Shown: positions 48,180 through 59,485 of the stretch, piece after piece
How the letters are laid out: each line of letters opens with the position of its first letter
Numbering within the stretch: the first letter of the stretch is position 1
Origin: Nepenthes gracilis
Lineage: Eukaryota; Streptophyta; Magnoliopsida; Caryophyllales; Nepenthaceae
Assembly: GCA_033239525.1 (NCBI GenBank)
Contig: BSYO01000035.1
Location: 1,336,965-1,400,964 of the forward strand
Direction: 5' to 3'
Length of the DNA stretch: 64,000 bases
Position numbers and translations under genes: made by a program
Notes under the pieces: generated by a model
What the model was told of the DNA's origin: nothing
The model's input: the letters and a program-made list of their open reading frames with translations, nothing else
Databases searched by the model: none

Positions 48180-49140
48180 TAGATCAACTAAGTTCAACAT
48201 TCCAAGCCTTTTTTGTGTTTTATAGGCTATTGTCATGGCAGAACATTGAAGTATCAATGCAGCAAAGACGTAGGAAGATGCCGATTGGTTTACTGAGTGT
48301 TACACAAAATGATTGGTTTGGATAACTGGCTGATTGGCGCTCTGGTTACGAACTGGACTACAGGGAGATGCAGTACATTTTAATACTTCATGGACCAAAG
48401 GGTTCCCAATACGGAGCACCTGATTCGCTAATGCCGAAGATTAGCTTTTATGGATTGAGAAGGTCTTTGAGGCAATTGCCCCAAAAAGATAAGTCCCGGT
48501 TTGCTGTCTACAAGCTCGGAGGAAAGGCTCAGCATTATTGGCAGCTTAAGAAGAAAGAATTAGGACCTGTAACTGAGATGCCCACCTGGAGTGCATTTGT
48601 TAAAGTCATCAACACAAATAATTTTCTGCCTACACAAAAATCCACAAGGAGATGGAGATCCTTAAGCTGATGTGAGGATTGAGAACTATTGTGGAGTATA
48701 AGACAAAGTTCACAGCGTTAGCACGGTATGCTCTATACTGTTGCATACCATTGATTTTGTTATTCAAGTGCGGTTACAATTCTAGCGTTGGTATAAGCAG
48801 CATACGGCTCTGCCTAGTTATGTTTCATAATGCCAGATTCATTGAAGATACTAACGATTTTTTCCCACATTTGTTCTACTCGTGCATTCACTACAAACTC
48901 AATGGAAGGGTTATCATCTACAAGGGATCATCTCAAGAATTGGCTATGGATTATCACAAAGCCAACAAGACGGTTGTGATTATATGGGGCAGAAATTTTC
49001 TTAGAGCTGCTGCTATGTTTATATACTTGTATAATGTTGTACAGTTTAGATAGATAGTAGCTCAATGGTATTGTATTTTCTTTTGGCATGTCACCTCACA
49101 CTTAATCCTTGAGGACAAGGATGTTCTCACTGGGGAGTAC
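48180..49140 (+). pseudogene. plus-strand gypsy gag relic with PPT-like end, copy 2
   Basis: Nearly identical to 22,160-23,120. A 100-codon frame (48,368-48,670) covers the gag core, including 'GGKAQHYWQLKKKELG' and 'TWSAFVKVI'. A 124-codon frame (48,679-49,053) contains 'VEYKTKFTALARYAL' and is identical in the two copies, although both frames are short and separated by a stop. It ends in the polypurine-like 'actggggagtac' directly before LTR A. Confidence 0.65.
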
Positions 49141-50452
49141 TGTCATGGATATGTTCCCAACATCCTAAACTTGTCATTATCAATTAACTAATTATTATTA
49201 ATTAACTAAATCACTATGTAAATAACTTTTAGATGTGAATTTCACTTTGATATATCAACCAACCACAATAAAATGAAATAAAATATACACAAAGTCTATA
49301 TATTTGATATGCCCTATATGACTCTCGACACTAACCCAATATTGACATTGGGCCTTACGTCGAATCTTTGTCTCATTCATCATAATCAGAGTAAACAATA
49401 AAATTTACTACACCAAAAGTTGCACAATCGATATCAACATAAATTACCTCAATTGGTAATAAATTTAAACCAACATTCATCTAACAACTCATTGACCATA
49501 ATATGATTATCATAAACACATTAAACTATTATCTACAACTAAAATACAACATTAATCTGTTATCTCTGGATTTGAAATACTATATCGAATTAACATTAAA
49601 ATTCTAAATTGAACTCCTCGCACCGATTCGTTTTCTATCTTGATCGTCCTATAAGTACCCAAACTTCTCATCTAAATGGGTTAGTAAAATAAAAGTGATT
49701 AGTGAATTCAATGTTCTAAAATGTATATAATTTAATAAATGATCGTATATAATTTGTATTAAAATATATCAAAAGTTATCGAAAGGATAATGGATTATAA
49801 TTTGATGCAATAACATGAAACTTTTAAAGTACTTATGCAGGATATTCAAATTAATCATTTCTAGAATTTTTTAACATATTTTAGTTTTTTTCTTATCATC
49901 AAACGTACTCAAAATCTGATTATCTTAAGGATCAAGTGTTAGTAGGCCTTATCGATTGTAAGAACGGATAATCAAAACTCGTGGTTCTATTTGTTTCCAT
50001 ACGATAAAAGTCACGCTACTATTTAAAATTCATATTAGAACCGTCATATATATTTATTATTGTAGGATCAATAAAGCCCTTCTTCCCCATAAATAATAGG
50101 TTCGAACCTTGATTTACTATTATAATTTATTAATGCATGCCTTAAGATATTACTTGCTGAAATATAATCATGATTCAATACATATGCTTAGGAAACTTTC
50201 ACAATTTTCTTCATATTTTACAGTTTTTACATATTAAAAATAGCTCATAATTTCTTAACATGATTGTAGAATTTTTTACATAATTTTAAAAAGTATTACC
50301 TTGCTATACTGAATTATAAGTTTCTTAGATATAGATAACTGTTCTTAGCAAAATTATTCAAGGAAATTTAGCAAAATAATGCTGGAATTTGGCTCTATCA
50401 TAAATTTGATAGAAATTGAACTAACATGCAGAGTATTTATGTGGAACCCACC
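49141..50452 (-). mobile_element. LTR A copy beside the plus-strand gag relic, unit 2
   Basis: Counterpart of 23,121-24,430. Between about 50,030 and 50,090 it differs strongly from copy 1 in a short patch. Confidence 0.6.
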
Positions 50453-52290
50453 AGTTTTGGCACTCGAGCATCCCTCTAGGCGCGCTTCAAGTACTACTAT
50501 TCTGGATTCAGAGCTTAGGCACCGGTCAAGCTTCTATCGAGTACTATGTGGTCTATTTTTTACGCATGGGATGACAATAGGTCTTTTCTCCGCATCTCTC
50601 AATTTGATATGATTCGATCTAATTTTCGACTTTCACAATAAATTTTTTATCCTTTCGATCTTAGTTATAAATATATCAATTTCACTAATCAAGATTATAA
50701 TAATGTTCAAACTCGGACTTACGATAAATTTGATATTTATGTTAAATTTTAACCATTACAGTGTATAATTTAGAGGTAAGTTTGTATGCTTTTTGCAACA
50801 CAATTATTTGCTATTAAATAGATATTTTAGTAACACATTTAATTTGTTATCATTATAGAATATATTTTATAGTCACCAAAAATATATTTTAGTGATAAAA
50901 ATATTTTTTATTATTATAGAATATAATTTAATGACATTATTTTAATCACTAATGAAACTTTTTAGTTGCAAAATAAAAATTCATTACTAAAAGTTTAGTG
51001 ATGAACTTTTATTTACGAATTTATATTTTGTCAATAAATCTTTTAATGATAAATTTATAAATGATACTGCTAAAATATTTTATTATTCAAGGTAAATTGT
51101 TGTACAGATCGAAAAATATATATATGTACTGAAATATTTGTTATTTCTTTACAAGATTTAACTATAAGGATAAAAATATTAAGTAAAAGAAACCGTCTAA
51201 AAATATTAAGGCATTTGATCGAATGAAAGGCTATGATTTTTTTAATATTAATTTCACGTCTAATGACTGAGATCGATTTATTTTTAAGGTAGGATAGCTA
51301 TTTACTTATGGAGAGAGAGAGAGAGAAAGTCAGTAGCATAATGTGGCACCGACAAGACTTTGGAAGGAGCAGTAGTACTGCCAAAGACTTGCAAAAGCCT
51401 CTGCAAGTCTTCCTTGACTAATCCTCATATAGACTATTTTTTTTTAATAATACTTTTTGTATAGTTTAATTGTTTGATTTTTGATGGTATTTTCTAGAAA
51501 ATATTTTAGAGGGGAAGTAATTTTTAACATTATTTATTCAAGGGGATTATTTTTATTATTTATAAGAAGAAATGGGATCCCCATGCTGTCGATGAAAACT
51601 CAGGGTGGAATTTTATCTCTTGTACAATTTTTTTTTTCAATTATACTGTTGATTTTTCAAATATATTAAATAATATTATTTAAATAATTATTTTTATTAA
51701 ATTTTTTATATGTTAGATTAAATATTTAATATATTAATATTACAAACTAATTAAAAAATATAAATATTTTTTAATAATTTTTTTTAAATTATGATTATTA
51801 AATTTTGACTCAATAATTATAAAGTAGAAGGGTCCCCAAGCTATGAAAACTCATGTGAGTGGGCTGAGTTTTCTGTGAAAAATTGTGCCCACCTTTAACG
51901 TATACTATAAGCTATAATTGAAAATTCAAGTCTGAACAACTATTTTAGTCTTTTAAATCAAATTAGATATTTTAAAAAGTTAGATATTCTCTATGCATTT
52001 AGAAATTTTATATTTATTGATGCCCAAATTTTATACTAACCATTTGTCTGAAGTGAGAAGTTGTCTTTAAATTTTAAATCTGCCCCGATTTAAAATTTTG
52101 AAACAAATTTCAGGTCTTTGGCCTGATACGACGATCATCGAACCCCATGTACATACATTATTATTAAAGACTTAAAAAAGATTTAAATCTCTAAAAAGTT
52201 GACAGTAATTAAAGCAATGGGTATTAATATTAGTGGCAAAAGGTTGATATTTTAATTCTTAATATATAGATATATTTGGTGATGTTAACT
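50453..52290. repeat. repeat block R' with H copy h and tail, unit 2
   Basis: Counterpart of 24,431-26,260; H copy h is about 51,465-51,940. No gene. Confidence 0.65.
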
Positions 52291-52352
52291 TATTTAAACA
52301 CATTAAAAGAAAATTAAAATACCTTTTTATATCTCTACTTTATTCATGTCAT

Positions 52353-53340
52353 GGTAGTGGTGACGTCATTTCAATTCCATTTGTCTTTTCTCGATAGTAC
52401 AATGCCGGTAGCTAATATTGCTTTGCGTAACTTTCAACTGTTTATGAACCAAACAAATCTTATCAAATATCTCTTGCATGTCCTCTGACCCTAAAAGTCT
52501 CATATCTCATTTCTCTTTCCAATGAAATGGAGAATGATATTTTCTCTCGTATAAAGCCAACGATAAATAATCATCCCAATTATCTTTTATTTTTAAAATT
52601 GAAGCTTTTAACCTATTTTTTAAAATATAAATTGTTCACTCTAATTGTCTATCAGTTTGAGAATAATATACAATACTAAATTTTAGATTAATGCAAACTT
52701 TTTCAAAATTTGAGGACAAATCTTGAGTTTTAATCAGACACAATCAAAGTTAGCAAACTGTGTAATCTGACAACCTCATAAATATATAATCTTCCTGACT
52801 GATCTCCAAAGAATGTCATCCACACGGTTATAAAATGAACCAACTTATTGAGCTGTTCTACAGTCACCCATATAGTATCATGATTTATCTGCATCCTTGG
52901 CAATCCCACAACAAAGTCCATTATTACATCTTTTCATTTCCAACTGAGGGGTGGCATAGGTCGCAATAGGTTGAGTGGGTTCTTATGCTGGGCCTTCAAC
53001 TGATAGAAAATCAAATATCTTCCAATATAAGCTGTAATTTCTCTTTTTATATTCCGCCACTAAAACACTTTCTTTAAATCTTGATATATCTTATTAATTC
53101 ATGGGTTGATAGTGCACTTTGATCAATGAGTTTTATTCATGATTTTCTCTTTCAATTCTCCAATATTTGACATACATATATGTTCCCAAAACCTCAAGAC
53201 TCTATTAGCTCTTATGTTGAAATTTGCTTTGGAGTTCCTATTTGAATCTCTAGCGATATCCATAAAAGACGGATCATCCATTGGAGCAACTTAATCCTTT
53301 CCAAGATTTTTGGTTGCACTTAGATATATGACAATATCAT
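52353..53340 (-). pseudogene. Ty3/gypsy integrase relic
   Basis: Read on the minus strand it gives the linker before the zinc-binding domain ('DLKKVF.WRNIKREI.AYI'), 'LNLLRPMPPLSWK', and the integrase core start 'MDFVVGLPRMQINHDTIWV'. Next come 'TVEQLNKLVHF' and 'IVSD', a degenerate 'YYSQTDRQLE.TI' for the usual YHPQTDGQSERTI, and a C-terminal part ending near 52,353. Stops and an internal deletion are present; only 52,921-52,730 is open. The block is absent from unit 1, where its removal also took the neighbouring part of LTR A. It may be the far half of the pol gene whose RT half is at 55.8-56.5 kb. Confidence 0.75.
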
Positions 53341-53419
53341 TCGAATGCCTTGAGAGTGCCTTTTTATATCACATTGTCTCATACACTCCAACATCTTCAA
53401 TCTTGAAGATCAACAACAA

Positions 53420-54535
53420 AGAAAAAAGAGAATTAACATTAAAATATTATCTGAAACTAAAATACAACATTAACTGCTGTATGAATTTGAAATACAACAT
53501 CAGAATTAACATTAAAATTCTAAATTGAACTCCTTGTACTGATTCTTTTTCAATCTTGAAGTACCCAAGCCTCTCATTTGAAGGGGTTCGTAAAATAGAA
53601 GTAATGAGTGAATTCAAAGTTTTATAATGTATATAATTTAATAAATGATCATATATAATTTGTATTAAAAATATACCAAAAGCTATCGAAAGGATAATGG
53701 ATTATAATTTGATACAATAACATGAAATTTTTAATTACTTACGTTGGATATTCAATTTAATCATTTCAAGAATTTCTTAACATATTTCAATTTATTTCTT
53801 ATCATCAAACATACCAAAATTTGATTATTTTAGGGATCAAGGGCTAGTAAGCCTTACCAACTAAAAGAATAGATAATTAAAACTTCTATTGTATTTATTT
53901 TAATACAATCAAATGCCGAACGCTACTATTTAAAACTCATAAGTAAACCGTTATATATATGACATTATAGACCGGGCCAAAAGTCTCTTCTCCCTCGTAA
54001 ATGATAGGTTCGAACCTCGATTTACTACTATAATATATTAAGGTATGTCATAATATATTACCCACTGAAATATAACTATGATTTAATATATATACTCAAG
54101 AAACTTTTACAATTTTCTTCATATTTTACAGTTTTCACATATTAAAAAATATTTCATAATTTCTTAACATAATCGTAGAATTTTTTACATAATTTTAAAA
54201 ATTCTTATCTTGCCATATGGAATTATAAGTTCCTTAGATATACAGAATCGTTCTTAGCAAAATTATGCAAAGAAATTCAGCAAAATAATGCTGGAATTTG
54301 GCTATATCATAAATTTGAAAGAAATTCATTTTATGAACTTACATGCAGAGTATTTATATGAAATTTCAGTACATGTAGGAAATTCTAATTGAATTTTAAA
54401 AACATTTAGGAACTTGTTTACCATGCTAGAACTTATCTAAATAAAATTCAAACATGGAAAATTATTATACTACGGATTCAGATCATGCATGATGAAACAT
54501 TGCAAAATTCAACTAATGTTGACAATATACATATG
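53420..54535 (-). mobile_element. LTR A partial copy, unit 2 only
   Basis: Matches LTR A from about 390 bases inside its TGTCA end (compare 49,530-50,450 and 59,900-61,790). It runs without a break into the A-type end of the mosaic LTR. Confidence 0.6.
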
Positions 54536-55053
54536 TTTGGATATAAAATTTATGCTTATTTACAAAAAAAATTAGTAAAACTTCATATACATGCTAAATA
54601 TAAATATCATAATTTTAAATTTATGCCATGCATGAGTATTTAAAATAAAAAATACTCATAAAATTGAGAAAGAATGACAATAAGAGAGAAAATACTTAGA
54701 ATGCATTTGTCTTAACTTAATTCTCACCAAATTCTAACTTGGATATACTTAATTTGCGTTTCTAGACTTCCTCTCTCTTATCTCTCTCCTAGTCGCCTCA
54801 TTCTCTCTCCTCTCATAAAATTTTGAGAAAATGATAGATATCTACCGGACTTCCTCTCCCTCCTCGTGACATTCGAGTCGCCGTTGCACGCCGCGACCTC
54901 ACCTGCAAGCCACCGTCACTACCGACCCCTCCTCTTCTTCTCCCTATCCCTCTCTCTCCTCCTCCTCCTCCTTGCGCCACGCAAACCCTAGCTCCTTCTC
55001 CCTCTCTCCTCTTCTCCCCTCTCCCGATTCCCCACTTTTTCTTTTTCCCATTC

Positions 55054-55110
<57 letters not shown>

Positions 55111-55773
55111 TTAATATTTTTCTTTTTTATCCCCAAATCTCAATCGGTATTCGGATAACAATACGGCATTCCCTTTGTTCTCCCTCCCTTTGATCTTTCT
55201 CTCTCCCTCTAGTCTCTCTCTCCTTCCACCACTCAAAAATGGTGGTGGATAATCCCGGGCGCTATTTATATCCATCTCACGCGAAGGGGCGACTTAGTGT
55301 GAGTCGAGCGTGAGCCCAAGACAGCTTTTTGATTTACGCCAAGGGCACACCGAGTGGCATGCATTGAGTGCACGTCTATGCCCTATACGATCGCATTTTT
55401 GCGCTTAGGTTACACGGAGGTGAGCCTCGTGCGCTACCCTATTGTAGCACCATTCGAGCCCAGCACCTCCCGGGCACCGAGGCACACACCGAGCGTGCTC
55501 TTCAAAGACTCACCGCACATATTTGCACCGATGGCTCACCAAGAGAAGGTGTTGAGTGCATCCTTTGTGCTGCATTCGCAGATTTGGGCTGAGGTGCGCC
55601 GCGCACACCTCAAGTAGTCCACAGGCAAGCTCCAGGATGAGACCCCAAATTGCCCGACGATAAATTTGGCTCTTTGATCCAATTTTTATATTTTTGACCT
55701 TAATTTTAATTATATTACCTTAATTAATCATAATTAGTATAATTTAAAAAACTCAATCATTACACATACCCAA
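54536..55773 (-). mobile_element. mosaic LTR, unit 2
   Basis: Counterpart of 26,340-27,574, with the TATA-like sequence near 55,265. Together with 53,420-54,535 it forms one continuous minus-strand LTR of about 2.35 kb between the RT relic and the integrase relic. Confidence 0.55.
55056..55106. repeat. (TTA)n microsatellite, ~17 units
   Basis: Perfect tract inside the mosaic LTR of unit 2. Confidence 0.95.
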
Positions 55774-56536
55774 AACTTATAATGCCCATACTTCGCTTGG
55801 AAAGCCGTCTTAGCCACATCTTTTTCTTAATCATCAATTGGTGACAAGTCACAAAAATTAATTTTTAAAAATATTTGGGTCCCTTTGCGATCGATCAAAT
55901 AAGTCATTAATCCTTGGTAATGGAAAATTATTCTTGGTGGTGATTTTATTCAACTCTCGGTAATCAATACACAATAACATAGACCTGCCTTTTTTCACAA
56001 ACAGTACCAAGGCACCCATGGAGACAAATTTGTCAGATAAAACCCTTCTCCAATAGTTCTTATAATTGTTGTTTCAACCCCTGTAGTTCTGACGATACCA
56101 TTCTATAAGGTGTCTTTGATATCGGTGCCACTCCGTGCATTATCTCGATGTCAAACTTGATATCTCGGCTTCGGCGATAGGCTCGGTAAATCTTTTGAAA
56201 AATATATCCTCGAACTCACATACCATCAAAATATCCCTTGTTGGAATATTATGACTCCCAATTGTGTTCACATAAGCTAAATAGGTTTGATATTCATTTT
56301 CTATTAAACAATAAGCATGCAAAGCCGAAATCATATATGAAAATTGTTTATCCATTACTCCTTGAAAATAAAATGGTTTATATTCCAGAATTGTAAAGTA
56401 CATCCTCTTATGAAAACAATCAACGTTAGTATGATAACTTGCTAACTATTCCATACTTAAGATTACATCAAAATCATGCATGTCTAATAAAATTAAATTT
56501 ACTACCAACTTTAACCAATTGATCTAAATAATACCA
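55774..56536 (-). pseudogene. gypsy protease-reverse transcriptase relic, unit 2
   Basis: Counterpart of 27,575-28,336. The 87-codon frame 56,403-56,140 covers the protease-RT linker ('MISALHAYCLIENEYQTYLA', 'MVCEFEDIFFKRF') where unit 1 has stops. RT again ends at the LTR start before the catalytic motif. Confidence 0.8.
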
Positions 56537-58365
56537 TGACACAGGACCAATTTTCTAAATCCCATTATTTATATTAGTCATAGTTAATTATCTTTTAACT
56601 ATAATTTGAACTATATTATATATTTTGACTATTTGGACGAAATTTACATCGATACAACAATTGACCAACAATATATAACATAATAATATACAAAGGACCA
56701 AAATTAAATTTTCACATCATTGATGGCACCGACATCGATCTAAACAATACGACGTCGGACTTTAGTAAGGATAGATGCCCGCCAATAAAAAAAAACACAT
56801 AACAATAATCTCTGGAAGCAATAACATTCATAAAACTTGATTGAATGAAACTAGGGTCACCAGCATTACTAAAACTGACATGATCGTGTCACAAAAATGG
56901 ACCTCAATCACATCATCGACCTACTGACCTGAAAATCAGTTCTCATCACCATATATAACAATCTAGCAAATACAAACACTGTCTAAGTTTATCACGACAT
57001 ATAAACTGAAACAAGACACCATAATACAACACTTTAACCCTCCAAGCATTGATCGAAAGTCAAATACATTACAAACCAAAATCCAAAACTAAATTTAAAC
57101 TAAATTAAAGCAATGTTAAATACATTAAACATTGTTTGACAAACATAATCCAACAGAAATCATTATAAAAATATAAAGAAAAACTTTCGATCTTCTCCTG
57201 CTCATCTGGTAAATATTCGTGCATCTCATGCTCATCTGAAGGGTTAGTAAAACGGTAAGATAGTGAGCCAAATTTTAATAAGGTACGATATATATCAAGG
57301 AACATGCATACTTTATACTTAAAAATATATCAAAATGAAAAAAGATCATGATCGGTCATGATAATATGAACAGTATAGGAAAACATATATGACGCATTTT
57401 TAAATTTATTATCTTATTCTTCTTAATATTAACCATCAAAATATACTTAATTTTTATTTATCTTTAGGGACCCGTGGTTAGTAGGCTTTAACAACTAAGG
57501 AATAGACAATTAAAAATCAGGTTATTTATGCTTTCACATAATCAAAGGCCATAATTTCTATGTAAGACCCAAAGTGGGCCATCTATGTATAACCCTATAA
57601 ATAGGGTCAAACGTCGCTCTTAATTCTCGATCAGCTATTAGGATCGGATATCAATATATCATAATAATATACTAAAGTATGCCGTAATATATTTCTCATT
57701 GAATGGTAACATTAGTCAAATTCTTATACTTAGGAAAACTTTATACGTTTTCTTGATTATTCTTAATTTTTTTATTTTTGGAGAAAATATTCATAATTCA
57801 TATCATATTGTAGAATTTTCTATCATAATTTCATGGTATCATACTTATACGTTTAGAAAAACTCAGTTATATTAAAATTAAAAGTATGGTATGCTAAATT
57901 TGTGGCTAAATATAGAAAATTCAGCAACTAACATAATACAATATATCCATTAAAAATTTAGCTTATGCAGATCAATTTATATATATCTTCTAGTTTATAT
58001 ATGGCATATATATATAATTTTGAAATATAATTGGACTACTATACGAAAGTTGTAAGGTACTGGTTTTCAAAACAGAATAGATATGAGTGATTAAGTTAAT
58101 ATAAGTTGATTGGGGTTTAAGGACACAGGAGAAATCAGATTAAAAGGCCGAAAACCCGAAATATGTGAAATTGAGAATTGGCGTTATAATATCGAAATAT
58201 TTATCCGTAAATATGATTCAGGTTTTAAGTTATGGTAATCTTGAGGTATTAAATTAATATAATCAAAATTAGGCTCGAGGTATGCGGGAAATATATATAC
58301 ACTTAAATGAATGTGTAAACCCCGAATCTAAAAGTACTTGAGCTAAAAGTCCAAAAATGGTAAGT
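56537..58365 (-). mobile_element. family E LTR, minus orientation, truncated, unit 2/3 boundary
   Basis: Counterpart of 28,348-30,183, joined to gag copy 3 at the same place. Confidence 0.5.
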
Positions 58366-59404
58366 TTACGTTTCACCACCATAGGCAGCGCATCTGCATC
58401 TTAGGCTATCACCGCAAAAGCTTGTCCCAAAGCTCCTGGCTTCCTCGCCAATTGTTTTGATGGTTGAGGGTATCCTTGACCATGTGGTCAGGTTGGTCAC
58501 AATTAAAGTAATCTCCCAAAATTTTATAGTAGGGCCTTCCACCATGAAATTTGCCACAATATGGGCACATGGGCATTGCTAATTGAGAGCGCGGTACACC
58601 TTGGATTTTAGCACTTTCTTTTCTTTTTTCGCTGGCTTTGACCTTTGTGAAATCCTCTTGACCACCCCAAAATTTGACCAAAACTTTGACCTTCATGGCT
58701 TGTAGTCTTCTCTCAAAGAACTTATCTCTTTCTAATTCCCGTTCAAATAATAGAGTTTGAACAAAGACATCTCTATAAGTCCTTAGCTTCAATGTCACGA
58801 ATTGCCTTCAAATTGTATAATTAAGTCATTGCACAAATTTTCTTTCTTTCTTTCCCTAAAGATGGACCATATGAGGGACATAATTGGATAATTTCATAAA
58901 TTTTGCATCATACTCCGCAATTGTTCGATTCCCTTGCTATAAAATGGGTAAATCCATCTTCTTTTTGTTCCCTTAAGCTCGTAGGGAAGTATTTGTCCAT
59001 GAATACTTATACAAACATGTCCCAAGTAATTTTTCGCCCCAAGACCATGACTTGCTTCTTCATAGACCACCAATGATCACGCTTTCGCCATCCAACTTGA
59101 AGAGGGAAACATCACCTTATCCTCCTCTCGGGTTATCTAATCAAAGCAAAATCCTTTCAATTCGCGAGATTTAAATTTCAGCCTTCATTGATCCAATCGC
59201 CCATGAATTTAGGAACCCTTTCATTGGTGAATCGATCATACACCATTGCTCCTAAATTTATAGGGATTGTCACTAGGTTATACTGTACTCAAGTCATAGA
59301 TTCCATTAAGTCTCTCCTATTCTCGCCTTATCGTTATGTACTCCTGCGGGTCGTGGTGTGAACTAGGTCCAATATTTTCTCATTGTTCGGATGACATATT
59401 TTAA
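58366..59404 (-). pseudogene. Ty3/gypsy gag relic, copy 3
   Basis: Same relic as copies 1 and 2. The 129-codon end (58,798-58,409) is open with the same degenerate zinc knuckle ('YFNCDQPDHMVKDT'), but residues about 30-60 are out of frame relative to copy 2. Upstream parts are frame-broken. The region 59,030-59,350 has clustered changes at CTG/CAG words. Confidence 0.8.
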
Positions 59405-59485
59405 TTCTATCACCAAATAATCAACCACATTAGAACCTCAAGTCTATATAAGACATCCACCTTACGACTTTTTTGTCACTACTTT

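Larger units (their letters stand above)
30184..58414. repeat. large tandem unit, copy 2 (~28.2 kb, most complete)
   Basis: Same order of parts as copy 1, without its three deletions and with the MITE-like insertion at 40,211-40,452. It defines the full repeat: gag relic, LTR A with nested solo LTR C, solo LTR F, R/H, RLP, H, plus-strand gag relic, LTR A, R/H, integrase relic, mosaic LTR, protease-RT relic, LTR E. Confidence 0.9.
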
